The position numbers and the translations under genes are program-made. Shown here piece after piece: positions 42,673 through 53,990 of a stretch of 56,355 bases of DNA (within the stretch, counting starts at the first letter, position 1; each line of letters opens with the position of its first letter). The stretch is from Thermoanaerobaculales bacterium (lineage in GTDB: Bacteria; Acidobacteriota; Thermoanaerobaculia; Thermoanaerobaculales; Sulfomarinibacteraceae): NCBI GenBank assembly GCA_035358815.1, contig DAOPQC010000006.1:1-56355 (forward strand), read 5' to 3'. A model generated the notes under the pieces. That model was not told the DNA's origin. It searched no databases and worked only from the letters and a program-made list of their open reading frames with translations.

Positions 42673-43757
42673 CCACCGAGACCGACGCGATCCGCTTCGC
42701 CGAGCGCCTGCTCGCCCTCCTCGACGAGGGGTCGTTCACAGCCACCTACAAGTTTGCCGTCCTGCTTGGCCTGATGGACCTGTGCCTCGAGTACAGCGAC
42801 CGCTTCGGCGAGCCGCCACCAATGGTCACGACCACGCAGCTTGCCGGGAAGGTGATCGAGCTCTATTGGCCCCAAACCACCCCCTTCGAGGACACATCCG
42901 GGGATGTGCTGCGCCAGAACACCGGGCGCGAGGCAGTCATCCTGCAGCGGATTCGAACGTTTCGACATGCGGCGGCGCCGGATCCCGGCTGCAGCCTGCA
43001 CCGGGCGAGGCTCCAGAGCGCGAGGTCTTTCAGCCGGCTGGTCGATGACGTCGAGTGGACGCTGGTCCTCATGCCGCTGCCCAAGCTCCAGCGCTTCGGC
43101 GGCGCCGACAACCGCTTCATCTACGAGATCGAATGGGACGACTCCATCACTCGGTCCCGTTGGCGCTCGCTCGAGTTTGACAACCGGATCTCCTTCGTCG
43201 GCGCCGCCGCGCACCACCTCGTGCGCCTCTCCCCCCTGCTCCGACCCCTCATCCAGCAGAACTGGACCGAGATGGTGGGCCGGCTCAACGACCTCGACGT
43301 CGCCCGGCTCGAGAGCTTCCTGTTCGGAGCCGACCGCGTCTCGCTGCAGCCGGTTCGCAAGCCCCTCACCGAGCTTCAGCACGGCGCGTGCTTCTACTGC
43401 GGCCGCGCCCTCCGGTCGCCCGGCGACGTCGATCACTTCTTGCCGTGGTCGCGCTACCCGGACGATCGGCTCGATAACCTGGTCGTCACCCACTCGGCCT
43501 GCAATCGGCTAAAGCGGGACTTCCTCGCCAGTGCGCCACACGTTGCCCGCTGGGCGCAACGGCTCTCCGACCACGACCGCACCTTGTCCCAGATCGCGGA
43601 TGCTGTCGCCTGGCCACGCAACACCCCCCGCAGCCTGAACGTCATACGAACCACCTACTTCAGGCTCCCCGACGGCGTCGCCCTCTGGGATGAAGACCAC
43701 CACTTCACACCCTCGAATCACGGCGACCTCGTCAACGCGTTCGATCCCCTGACCTGA
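42669..43757 (+). CDS. HNH endonuclease linked to a HIT hydrolase
   Basis: 362 residues from GTG 42669. The C-terminal half has CFYCGRALRSPGDVDHFLPW and NLVVTHSACNRLKRDF, an HNH fold with zinc-type cysteines. The N-terminal 240 residues are unlike common HNH families and may bind DNA or sense. Translationally coupled to the HIT gene. HIT-HNH pairs are found in defence islands, but a tested function is not known to me. Confidence 0.85.
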   Translation: MTTETDAIRFAERLLALLDEGSFTATYKFAVLLGLMDLCLEYSDRFGEPPPMVTTTQLAGKVIELYWPQTTPFEDTSGDVLRQNTGREAVILQRIRTFRHAAAPDPGCSLHRARLQSARSFSRLVDDVEWTLVLMPLPKLQRFGGADNRFIYEIEWDDSITRSRWRSLEFDNRISFVGAAAHHLVRLSPLLRPLIQQNWTEMVGRLNDLDVARLESFLFGADRVSLQPVRKPLTELQHGACFYCGRALRSPGDVDHFLPWSRYPDDRLDNLVVTHSACNRLKRDFLASAPHVARWAQRLSDHDRTLSQIADAVAWPRNTPRSLNVIRTTYFRLPDGVALWDEDHHFTPSNHGDLVNAFDPLT

Positions 43758-43881
43758 TCGCACCCCACCCCTGGCGCCTTGGAGTGTCGTGGCGGTTCTG
43801 TCCCCAGGCGCATCTGGCACGCGGCGGCGGAGATTGACATGCTCGATTCGAGGCGGGCGCAGGGGATGGCAGAATCGAGCC

Positions 43882-44592
43882 ATGACGAACGTACGACTGC
43901 TGGTGTGGAACATCAGGCATGGGGGTGGGGAGAGGACTCCACGGATCCTCGCGGTTTTGGAGGAGCAGCGGCCAGATGTCGTCGTGCTCACCGAGTTTCG
44001 GAACAACCGCCGAGGAGAGGCGATTCGAGAGTGGCTGGCGGACAACGGCTTCGTATCCATGTACAGCCCGAGGTGTGGAGCGCGGGTCAACACCCTGCTG
44101 GTGGCATCGCGAGCACCGGCTACGTTTCAGACCTTCCCCGCCGATCTTGGGCGTGATGCACACCGCATCGTCCTCGCGAGAACGTCTGGCCTGAGCCTGT
44201 TTGCCGTCTACTTCCCGCAGCTCCGTGCGAAAGGCCCCATCTTCGACTTCCTGCTCGCGCTGCCCGACGACTTGCTGCAGGCGAGGACAGCCATCTGCGG
44301 TGACTTCAACACCGGCAAGCACTTCATCGACGAGAAGGGCACCACCTTTGCGCTGGCCGAGCGCTTCTCGGCGCTTGAAGAGGCCGGATGGATCGATGCG
44401 TGGCGGCAGCACCATGGGACTGCTCGCGAGTATTCGTGGTACAGCTCGAAGAGGAATGGCTTCCGAGTCGACCACATCTTCGCCTCGCCCACGCTCGCGG
44501 CCTCTGTCCTCCGCGCGGACTACCTCCACGACGTCAGGCTGCGTGGGATCAGTGACCACTCTGCCCTGATCGCGGAGATCCACGTCGTCTGA
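43882..44592 (+). CDS. Endonuclease/exonuclease/phosphatase-family protein
   Basis: 236 residues. LLVWNIRHGG (Asn), VVVLTEFRNN (Glu), TAICGDFNTGKHF (Asp, Asn), FRVDHIFAS and GISDHSALIAEI (Asp, His) form the EEP metal-dependent phosphodiesterase site. Probably a DNase, RNase or lipid phosphatase. A 54-bp fragment of the same kind of gene lies before the HIT gene. Confidence 0.88.
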   Translation: MTNVRLLVWNIRHGGGERTPRILAVLEEQRPDVVVLTEFRNNRRGEAIREWLADNGFVSMYSPRCGARVNTLLVASRAPATFQTFPADLGRDAHRIVLARTSGLSLFAVYFPQLRAKGPIFDFLLALPDDLLQARTAICGDFNTGKHFIDEKGTTFALAERFSALEEAGWIDAWRQHHGTAREYSWYSSKRNGFRVDHIFASPTLAASVLRADYLHDVRLRGISDHSALIAEIHVV

Positions 44593-44758
44593 GCTCCATC
44601 CGAATAAGACTTGCTCTCAAGTATCTGGATCGGGGGATCTTGCTACTATCGAGAGAAAGAAACGGCGGGCTGGGGCCTCTCTGGGCGCTCACGATCAGCG
44701 GGGGCTCCGCAGTTATCCCCGCGTAGTCGGTGGTGGCGTTTGAGCTTGAGAGGAGTAC

Positions 44759-46313
44759 ATGGGTAGGACCAAACGAGCGGCGAAGGGTAAGGGGTCGGCG
44801 AACAAGACCGGGGCGACGGTTGGGTACGAGGCTGAGCTGTGGGCGATGGCCGACGCGCTGCGCGGCTCGATGGACGCGGCCGAGTACAAGCACGTCGTTC
44901 TCGGCCTGATCTTCCTCAAGTACATTTCGGACGCCTTCGAGGAGATCCACACCCGGCTCGCGGCTGAGCGCGCCCAGGGCGCCGACCCCGAAGACCCGGA
45001 CGAGTACCGCGCGGTGAACATCTTCTGGGTGCCGCCCGAGGCGCGCTGGTCGAACCTCAGGACACAAGCCAAGCAGCCCACGATCGGGCAGGTCGTCGAC
45101 GACGCGATGGAGGCGATCGAGCGCGACAACCCCCAGCTCAAGGGTGTGCTGCCCAAGGACTACGCCCGGCCCGCGCTCGACAAGACGCGACTCGGACAGC
45201 TCATCGACCTCATCAGCAACATCACGGTCGGCGACGAGGCTGCCCGATCGAAGGACGTGCTCGGCCGCGTCTACGAGTACTTCCTGTCCCAGTTCGCAAG
45301 CGCCGAGGGCAAGAAGGGTGGCGAGTTCTACACCCCGCGCTGCGTCGTCAAGCTGCTCGTCGAGATGCTCGAGCCCTACAAGGGCCGCGTCTACGATCCG
45401 TGCTGCGGCTCGTCCGGCATGTTCGTTCAGTCCGAAGAGTTCATCGCCGCCCACGGTGGCCGCGTCGGCGACATCTCCATCTATGGCCAGGAGTCGAACT
45501 ACACCACTTGGCGGCTGGCCAAGATGAACCTCGCGATCCGCGGTATCGACGGCCAGATCGCGCACGGTGACACCTTCCACAACGACCGCCATCCGGACCT
45601 GAAGGCCGACTTCATCCTCGCCAATCCGCCCTTCAATGTGAGCGACTGGGGCGGCGAGCGACTCAGGGACGACAAGCGCTGGAAGTACGGCGTCCCACCC
45701 AACGGGAATGCGAACTTCGCCTGGGTGCAGCACATGGTTCATCACCTGGCACCGGCTGGCGTCGCCGGTTTCGTGCTCGCGAACGGCTCCATGAGCTCGA
45801 ACCAGTCCGGCGAGGGCGAGATCCGGAAGAACCTCGTCGAGGCGAATCTGGTCGACTGCATGGTGGCCCTACCCGGCCAGCTCTTCTACTCGACCCAGAT
45901 CCCGGCCTGCCTCTGGTTCCTGGCCCGCGACCGCAAGGACGGCGGGTTCCGCGACCGCCGTGGCGAGGTGCTCCTCATCGATGCGCGCAAGCTCGGGCGG
46001 ATGGTCGATCGCACCCACCGCGAGTTGACGGACGAGGACGTCACCCGGATCGCCGGCGCTTATCACGCCTGGCGCGGTGAAGCCGACGCGGGCGACTACG
46101 AGGACTTGCCCGGCTTCTGCAAGAGCGCAACGCTCGAGGAGATCCGCAAACACGGCCACGTGCTCACCCCTGGCCGTTACGTCGGCGCCGAGGTACAGGA
46201 GGACGACGGCGAGACATTTGACGAGAAGATGAAGCGACTCACCGCGACGCTGCGCGAGCAGCAGGTCGAGGCGGCGAAGCTGGACGCTGCGATTACCGCC
46301 AGCTTGAGGGAGC

Positions 46314-46327
<14 letters not shown>
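44759..46327 (+). CDS. hsdM: Type I restriction-modification DNA methyltransferase
   Basis: 522 residues. Motif I region EFYTPRCVVKLLVEML and VYDPCCGSSGMFV, catalytic motif IV NPPFNVSDWGGE, and ALPGQLFYSTQIPACLWFL. N6-adenine methyltransferase subunit of a type I system. First gene of an operon; the stop overlaps hsdS by 14 nt. TGCTACTAT near 44641 may be an extended -10 promoter. Confidence 0.96.
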
Positions 46328-47641
<1,314 letters not shown>

Positions 47642-47645
<4 letters not shown>

Positions 47646-48496
47646 GCAAGTTGTCAGGGTTTTCCGTGCGCATTTTCATTCCATCTGGCGAGCCCGAGGC
47701 GCTGCGCATTGTCGAGAAGTCGAACTGGACCGGGCAGGGGCTGGTCTTTCCGCGCGCGCAGTTTGCAGAGGTGCGGCAGCGCCCAGAACTCAAGCGCACT
47801 GGCGTCTACGTGCTCTGGGGGCCCGGTGAATCAATCCAGCTTCCGCGTTTGTATGTTGGCGAAGGCGACCCAGTCCTGCCGCGAATAGACCAGCACGCGA
47901 AACAGAAGGACTTCTGGACCCACGCCGCCGTTTTCACGAGCAAGGACCAGAACCTCAACAAGGCGCATGTCCAGTACCTGGAGGCGCGGCTGGTCGGGTT
48001 GGCTCGCGAGGCCAAGCGCGCCGAACTGGACAACGGCAACATACCGCAGCTGCCGGCGCTGTCGGAGGCCGATGCCGCCGACGCCGAGGGATTCCTCGGC
48101 GATCTGCTGTTGTGCCTGCCCGTCGTCGGCTTCAGTCTGTTCGACAAGCCGAGGGCTGGCGCGGCGAAGTCGCGTGACTTGTTCCTCAAGGCTAAGGGGA
48201 TTGAGGCACGTGGTGTGGACAGTCCTGAGGGCTTTATCGTCCGAGCCGGGTCGCAAGCGGTCAAGGATGAGGTGCCGTCGATCCACGCGTTCCTGCGTGA
48301 ATTGCGCAAGTCGCTTTTGGCGCAAGGGGCGTTGGAGCCGACCGGAAAGGTATACCGGCTGACGCAGGACTACACCTTCAATTCGCCTTCGACGGCGGCA
48401 GGTGTGCTGCTTGGCCGCCCGGCGAATGGGCGCACGGAGTGGAAGGACTCAAAGGGCCGAACACTCAAGGAAATTCAAGAGGCGGCAGCCCAATGA
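47642..48496 (+). CDS. GIY-YIG nuclease-family protein with DUF4357
   Basis: 284 residues from ATG 47642, overlapping the hsdS stop. A GIY-YIG-like core (TGVYVLWGPGESIQLPRLYV, then GEGDPVLPRI) sits near residue 45. The C-terminal DUF4357 is clear (SPSTAAGVLLGRPANGRTEW). Such proteins are often in or beside type I systems and may add nuclease activity. The next small gene is coupled by ATGA. Confidence 0.82.
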
Positions 48497-48753
48497 AAGC
48501 GGCCCCCGCCGAATCGGCTGTCCCCCGCATCAACCGGACCCTCAAGCACATGAGCCCGCCACTGCTGCCGCCGCAAGCACCACTGACGCAGTTCGACGTG
48601 ACGTGGGCCGCTCTCGCCTCCCGTGGGCTCACATGGGTTCAGGAGTCCTGCACGATCAGGGCGTCACGCACTTCGCCGTTGGCAAACCTCATCTCTGGCA
48701 AGCTGCGCATCAGGGCCGCTTGCAGGTTCATTCGAATGGTGACGGTGAGATGA
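48493..48753 (+). CDS. Small ORF between GIY-YIG and reverse transcriptase genes
   Basis: 86 residues; ATG overlaps the GIY-YIG stop and its own stop overlaps the RT start. The part SPLANLISGKLRIRAACR resembles the C-terminal end of HsdS proteins, so it may be an hsdS remnant kept as a coupling frame. The same stretch could instead hold a noncoding RNA for the RT; no structure is obvious. Confidence 0.45.
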   Translation: MKAAPAESAVPRINRTLKHMSPPLLPPQAPLTQFDVTWAALASRGLTWVQESCTIRASRTSPLANLISGKLRIRAACRFIRMVTVR

Positions 48754-50261
48754 CCAAAACGTCAAGGCCAAAAACCAAGCCGCCTGATCGGTCAGCGTTG
48801 GAGATGACGGCAACGCAAGCGCGCTCATTCTTCCTCAAGCCAGAGAGCTATTGCCGGCTCGAACTTCCCCCATACTTCGATTTTGGACGAATCCTGCGGG
48901 ATGTGAAGAAGTGCCTTTCTGGGAAAGTGCTTGCTAGTCCGGACAAGAAGGCCCGAAGATGCGAAAATGTCAACCATACAATCTACTCAAACAAGGACGG
49001 CCGCTATGCATGGCGGCCCTTTGAACTTATTCACCCTGTTATCTACGTTGATCTCGCTAATCGAATCACCGAGCCCACAAACTGGGCGCGAATTCAGTCG
49101 AGGTTTTCAGAATTCGCGCAGGATCCTGAAATACAGTGCTTGAGTATTCCTCGAGAGTCTGCCACTAGACGCAAGGACCAAGGGGCCCAGATTCGCCATT
49201 GGTGGAAGGGTATTGAACAGGCCTCTATCGAGTTAGCACTCGACTTCAGCTACGTCTTCCACGCCGACATTTCAAACTGTTACGGCTCGGTATACACACA
49301 CTCAATCGCATGGGCCACCCACGGGAAGCAGACAGCAAAGGCAACCAGAACCGACAAGTCCCTCATCGGCAATGTCATTGACAACCGCATTCAAGACATG
49401 CGGCACGGGCAAACCAATGGGATCCCGCAGGGTTCTGTGCTGCTTGACCTGATTGCTGAGCTGGTTCTTGGATACGCCGACCTCAAGCTGAGTGAGCGGT
49501 TAAGGGCGGCGCACATTACGGGCTTTCAGATCCTCCGCTACCGAGACGATTACCGCGTCTTCGTGAATAGCCCACGAGATGGAGAGTTGATCCTAAAGGC
49601 ACTAACCGAGGTGTTGATCGAGATCGGGCTTAAGCTCAATATCTCCAAAACGACCACTGCACAGGCAGTTATTGAGAGTTCGGTCAAGATCGACAAACGC
49701 GAGTGGATGCGAAGCAGGCAGGGAGATCGAAATTTACAGAAGCACCTTCTCTTGATCCACTCGCATGGAACGAGGTTTCCCAACGCCGGAAGTCTTCTTG
49801 GTGCGCTTGATGCGTTTTACAGGCGAATCGCCTCGATCAAGTCGCTGCAGTACCCGATGCAAATGATCAGCATTGCAACTGACATTGGCTACAACAGCCC
49901 TCGCTGTTTTCCAATCGTCGCTGCGGTGCTCAGCAAGATCCTGAGCACGCTACCAACTAAGGACGGAAAACTCGACGCGATTAGGCGAATCCGTGCGAGA
50001 CTCGACCAACTACCGAACAACGGCCACTTGGAAGTCTGGCTTCAACGCATCAGCTATCAGTTTGACCCCCAGCTCGCGTACGCGGAGAAGCTCTGCACTC
50101 TCGTCCAAGACGGGGAAGTGGGCCTATGGGACAGTTCTTGGATTGAAGACATGACGCTTAGAACGGCGGTTGACCCAAGCAAGATAGTGAACAGAAGGCA
50201 ATTGACGGTGATGCGACCGGTCGTGCCACCTCTCGAGTTTGCGGTATTCGGAGCGTACTGA
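48750..50261 (+). CDS. Reverse transcriptase of the defence-associated (UG/Abi-like) type
   Basis: 503 residues from ATG 48750. RT motifs: HADISNCYGSVYTHSIAWAT (first Asp; the YTH sequence is typical of Abi/UG RTs), NGIPQGSVLLDLIAELVLGY, and YRDDYRVF as the catalytic DD box in place of YADD. The C-terminal 200 residues are helical, without a recognised domain. GC content is clearly lower than in the flanking genes. It lies inside a type I operon and has no retron-like VTG motif. Probably an anti-phage RT; the subtype cannot be fixed by eye. Confidence 0.88.
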   Translation: MTKTSRPKTKPPDRSALEMTATQARSFFLKPESYCRLELPPYFDFGRILRDVKKCLSGKVLASPDKKARRCENVNHTIYSNKDGRYAWRPFELIHPVIYVDLANRITEPTNWARIQSRFSEFAQDPEIQCLSIPRESATRRKDQGAQIRHWWKGIEQASIELALDFSYVFHADISNCYGSVYTHSIAWATHGKQTAKATRTDKSLIGNVIDNRIQDMRHGQTNGIPQGSVLLDLIAELVLGYADLKLSERLRAAHITGFQILRYRDDYRVFVNSPRDGELILKALTEVLIEIGLKLNISKTTTAQAVIESSVKIDKREWMRSRQGDRNLQKHLLLIHSHGTRFPNAGSLLGALDAFYRRIASIKSLQYPMQMISIATDIGYNSPRCFPIVAAVLSKILSTLPTKDGKLDAIRRIRARLDQLPNNGHLEVWLQRISYQFDPQLAYAEKLCTLVQDGEVGLWDSSWIEDMTLRTAVDPSKIVNRRQLTVMRPVVPPLEFAVFGAY

Positions 50262-50262
50262 C

Positions 50263-53200
50263 TTGGTCTCGCGATCCTTCACCGAATCCGTCGTCGAGGA
50301 AGCCGCCCTCGCCTGGCTCGAGGCGGCTGGATGGCGCGTCGAGTACGGCCCACGGATTGCGCCGGGCGAGCTGTTCGCGGAGCGTCCTGATTACGGTCAG
50401 GTTGTGCTGAAGCAGCGGCTGCGCGACGCTCTCGCGCGACTGAATCCAGAGCTGCCGGCCGAGGCGCTGGACGACGCGTTCCGCAAGCTCAACCGGCCAG
50501 AGGGGCCGACGCTCGAGGCACGCAATCGAGCCCTCAATCGCCTCCTCGTCGACGGCGTCACCGTCGAGTACCGGGCGCCCGATGGGAACATCCGCGGGGC
50601 GCAGGCACGGGTCATAGATTTCGACGAGGTCGGCAACAACGACTTGCTGGCGGTCAACCAGTTCACGGTGGTGGAGAACAAGCACAACCGGCGGCCGGAC
50701 ATCGTGTTGTTTGTCAATGGCCTGCCGCTTGGGGTGGTCGAGCTCAAGAACGCGGCCGACGAGGACGCGACGATCTGGACGGCCTTCAACCAACTCCAGA
50801 CGTACAAGGCCGAAATCCCGTCACTGTTCGCATTCAACGAGCTGCTGATCGTTTCGGACGGAATCCAGGCTCGGGTGGGGACGCTCACTGCTGGCCGCGA
50901 GTGGTTCAAACCCTGGCGCACCATCACCGGCGAGTCGCTGGCCGACAAGCATCTGCCGGAGCTGCAGGTCCTCGTCGAAGGCCTCTTTGAGCCCCGGCGC
51001 TTCCTCGACATGGTGCGCGATTTCGTGGTCTTCGAGGACACAGGAGACGGGCGGGTCGTCAAGAAGATGGCCGGCTATCACCAGTTCCATGCCGTCCAGA
51101 TGGCGGTCGAGGAGACCCTGCGAGCTGCGAAGCTCCGTACCTTCGACCGTGTCATAGACTCCGGTTACCTAGTCCAGCCCATGCCCGGCGGCAAGACCGG
51201 TGACCGCCGCATCGGTGTCGTGTGGCACACACAGGGTTCTGGCAAGAGCCTGACCATGGCCTTCTACGCGGGCCGAATCATCCGCGAGCCGGCGATGGAG
51301 AACCCAACGCTAGTCGTTCTCACGGACCGCAACGACCTCGACGACCAGCTCTTTGGGACCTTCTCGCGCTGCAGTGAGCTGCTACGACAGCCCCCTGTGC
51401 AGGCAGAGAGCCGAGCGCACCTCCGCGACCTGCTCTCGGTGGCAGCCGGCGGGGTTGTGTTCACGACGATCCACAAGTTCTTCCCCGAAGAAAAGGGCGA
51501 CCGGCATCCGGTGCTCTCCGATCGGCACAACATCGTGGTGATCGCCGACGAGGCCCACCGAAGCCAGTACGACTTCATCGACGGATTCGCACGCCACATG
51601 CGAGATGCGTTGCCGAGCGCCTCGTTCATCGGCTTCACTGGCACGCCGATCGAGCTGCAGGACGCCAACACGCGCGCGGTGTTTGGTGACTACATCAGCG
51701 TCTACGACATCCAGCGGGCGGTCGAGGACGGCGCCACGGTGCCGATCTACTACGAGAGCCGGCTGGCGAAGCTGGAGCTGAACGACGCCGAAAAGCCGAA
51801 GATCGATCCGGACTTCGAGGAGGCCACCGAAGGCGAGGAGGTCGAGCGAAAGGAGAGGCTCAAGACCAAATGGGCGCAGCTCGAGGCGATCGTCGGCGCG
51901 GAGAAGCGCCTGCACCTGGTCGCCCCCGACATCGTCGACCACTTTGAGAAGCGGCTCGAGGCCCTCGAAGGAAAGGCAATGGTGGTCTGCATGAGCCGCC
52001 GCATCTGCGTCGAGCTCTATCGAGAGATCATCGCCCTTCGACCCGCTTGGGTGCACGAAGACGACGACAAGGGCGAGATCAAGGTCGTCATGACAGGTTC
52101 GGCGTCAGACCCGGTGGACTGGCAGCAGCACATCCGCAACAAGCCGCGACGAGAGGCCCTGGCCAACCGGTTCCGCGATCCTCGCGACCCGCTCAAGCTC
52201 GTCCTGGTGCGCGACATGTGGCTCACAGGCTTCGACGCGCCAAGCCTGCACACCATGTATATCGACAAGCCGATGCGAGGCCATGGTCTGATGCAAGCCA
52301 TCGCACGGGTCAATCGTGTCTTCCATGACAAACCCGGCGGACTCGTAGTGGACTACCTGGGGCTTGCCCACGAGCTCAAGGCAGCGCTCGCCAATTACAC
52401 GGAGAGCGGCGGCACAGGGCGCACGGCCCTCAATCAAGAAGAGGCCGTGGCCGTCATGCTCGAAAAGTACGAGGTCTGCTGCGCGCTCTTCCACGGCTTT
52501 GTCTGGTCGGCGTGGGTCACGGGAACGCCAGAGCAGCGGCTCAAGCTCCTGCCGGCGGCCCAGGAGCACATTCTGGCGCAAGAGAACGGCAAGGACCGGC
52601 TGCTGCAAGCCGTGCGCGAGCTGTCCCAAGCCTTCGCCTTGTCCGTGCCACACGAGGAGGCGATTCGGTTCCGCGACGACGTCGCCTTCTTCCAGGCGGT
52701 GCGTGCTGTCCTGGCAAAGGGTGGACACTACCCGCCACGCCCCGAAGAGGAGCTGGACCACGCGGTGCGTCAGATCGTCTCCCGGGCAGTTGCCTCTGAG
52801 GGGGTCATCGACATCTTCGCTGCGGCGGGCCTCGAGAAACCGGACATCTCGATCCTCTCCGACGAGTTTCTGGCCGAGGTCCGCGGGATGGAGCGCCGCA
52901 ACCTCGCGGTAGAGCTGCTCCAGAAGCTCCTGAAGGGCGAGATCAAGCTGCGGGGCAAGCGCAACATCGTTCAAGCGCGCTCGTTCGCCGAGCTGCTCGA
53001 GCAGGCCGTGCGAAAGTACCAGAACCGGGCGATCGAGGCTGCCCAGGTGATCGAGGAGCTGATCGCGCTGGCCAAGCAGCTCCGCGAGGCGGACCGGCGT
53101 GGTGAGGACCTCGGGCTGAGCGAGGACGAGCTGGCCTTCTACGACGCCCTCGAAACCAACGACAGTGCGGTGGCGGTGCTTGGCGACGAGACGTTGCGGG

Positions 53201-53403
53201 GCATCGCACGGGAGCTTGTGAAGGCTGTTCGAGCCAATGTCACCATCGACTGGACCGTACGCGAGAACGTCCGCGCCCAGCTCCGGGTGATCGTCAAGCG
53301 CATCCTCCGCAAGCACGGCTATCCGCCTGACAAACAGGAGAAGGCAACCGTGACCGTGCTCGAACAGGCAGAGGTGCTCTCAGAACTCTGGGCCGCGGCG
53401 TAG
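50263..53403 (+). CDS. hsdR: Type I restriction endonuclease/translocase subunit
   Basis: 1046 residues from TTG 50263 (GGAG 9 nt upstream). Nuclease core RRPDIVLFVNGLPLGVVELK (PD...ELK); motor domain with VVWHTQGSGKSLTM (Walker A), IADEAHRSQYDF (DEAH), GFTGTPIEL and QAIARVNRVF (motif VI). The C-terminal helical domain binds the methylase. It is separated from hsdMS by the GIY-YIG and RT genes but stays in the same operon. Confidence 0.96.
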   Translation: MVSRSFTESVVEEAALAWLEAAGWRVEYGPRIAPGELFAERPDYGQVVLKQRLRDALARLNPELPAEALDDAFRKLNRPEGPTLEARNRALNRLLVDGVTVEYRAPDGNIRGAQARVIDFDEVGNNDLLAVNQFTVVENKHNRRPDIVLFVNGLPLGVVELKNAADEDATIWTAFNQLQTYKAEIPSLFAFNELLIVSDGIQARVGTLTAGREWFKPWRTITGESLADKHLPELQVLVEGLFEPRRFLDMVRDFVVFEDTGDGRVVKKMAGYHQFHAVQMAVEETLRAAKLRTFDRVIDSGYLVQPMPGGKTGDRRIGVVWHTQGSGKSLTMAFYAGRIIREPAMENPTLVVLTDRNDLDDQLFGTFSRCSELLRQPPVQAESRAHLRDLLSVAAGGVVFTTIHKFFPEEKGDRHPVLSDRHNIVVIADEAHRSQYDFIDGFARHMRDALPSASFIGFTGTPIELQDANTRAVFGDYISVYDIQRAVEDGATVPIYYESRLAKLELNDAEKPKIDPDFEEATEGEEVERKERLKTKWAQLEAIVGAEKRLHLVAPDIVDHFEKRLEALEGKAMVVCMSRRICVELYREIIALRPAWVHEDDDKGEIKVVMTGSASDPVDWQQHIRNKPRREALANRFRDPRDPLKLVLVRDMWLTGFDAPSLHTMYIDKPMRGHGLMQAIARVNRVFHDKPGGLVVDYLGLAHELKAALANYTESGGTGRTALNQEEAVAVMLEKYEVCCALFHGFVWSAWVTGTPEQRLKLLPAAQEHILAQENGKDRLLQAVRELSQAFALSVPHEEAIRFRDDVAFFQAVRAVLAKGGHYPPRPEEELDHAVRQIVSRAVASEGVIDIFAAAGLEKPDISILSDEFLAEVRGMERRNLAVELLQKLLKGEIKLRGKRNIVQARSFAELLEQAVRKYQNRAIEAAQVIEELIALAKQLREADRRGEDLGLSEDELAFYDALETNDSAVAVLGDETLRGIARELVKAVRANVTIDWTVRENVRAQLRVIVKRILRKHGYPPDKQEKATVTVLEQAEVLSELWAAA

Positions 53404-53439
53404 CCCCTCTCCAATCTCCGACCTGCTATCCCCGAGGCA

Positions 53440-53976
53440 CTAACGGTTTTCGACCCAGAGTAAAGCGTCCAGATGGACGCGAGCACAGCCCCTGCTAGTC
53501 GCAACGGTCGTCGCGGCCTCCTGGTATCGGCCGCTCTTCTCAGGCGTAAGGGCGCTGACTCCCATCCAGGTCGGAAGCGTGCCCTTGCCAACACGCTGTC
53601 GAAGTCCCTTTGCCACAGCGGAGTCAACTGGAACCTCGAACAGCTCCTCGGCAAAGCCCAGCTGAAACTCACTTCTCAAGTAGTAGTTGTAGAACGCGTT
53701 GTGAAGGAAGATGTTGAGCAACTTCCTGGCCACGCCCCAGCTATGAGATGGGAGCTCCCCAGCAAGCTCCTCAGTGGTCAAGTCCAGCGCCGACTGGAAC
53801 CCCTCCGGATCGCTTGTTCCGAAACGGCTAAGGTCTAACGTGGCGAGGTACTGCTGCGCCGCCTTTGCTGTCCCGGTCGGCGAACCGCGGACTGCCGAGG
53901 CCGCGACCGACGTCACCGCTAGGTACCTTTGGATCAGGTCGATCAGATTCTGCTCCATTGAAGGTCCCTCGCTCAT
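53440..53976 (-). CDS. Hypothetical protein of a nuclease operon
   Basis: 178 residues from ATG 53976. Mostly helical (HNAFYNYYLRSEFQLGFAEE), with a conserved-looking end (LTPEKSGRYQEAATTVATSR). No catalytic motif is recognised. It follows the PD-(D/E)XK gene by 14 nt and ends close to hsdR on the opposite strand. Possibly an effector partner or immunity component. Confidence 0.6.
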   Translation of the reverse strand: MSEGPSMEQNLIDLIQRYLAVTSVAASAVRGSPTGTAKAAQQYLATLDLSRFGTSDPEGFQSALDLTTEELAGELPSHSWGVARKLLNIFLHNAFYNYYLRSEFQLGFAEELFEVPVDSAVAKGLRQRVGKGTLPTWMGVSALTPEKSGRYQEAATTVATSRGCARVHLDALLWVENR

Positions 53977-53990
53977 CAATCCGAGATCAC

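Noticed and set aside
48750..50261. Retron or group II intron RT
   Set aside because: No VTG motif, no msr/msd-like structure seen, no maturase or intron boundaries; the motifs fit defence-type RTs better.
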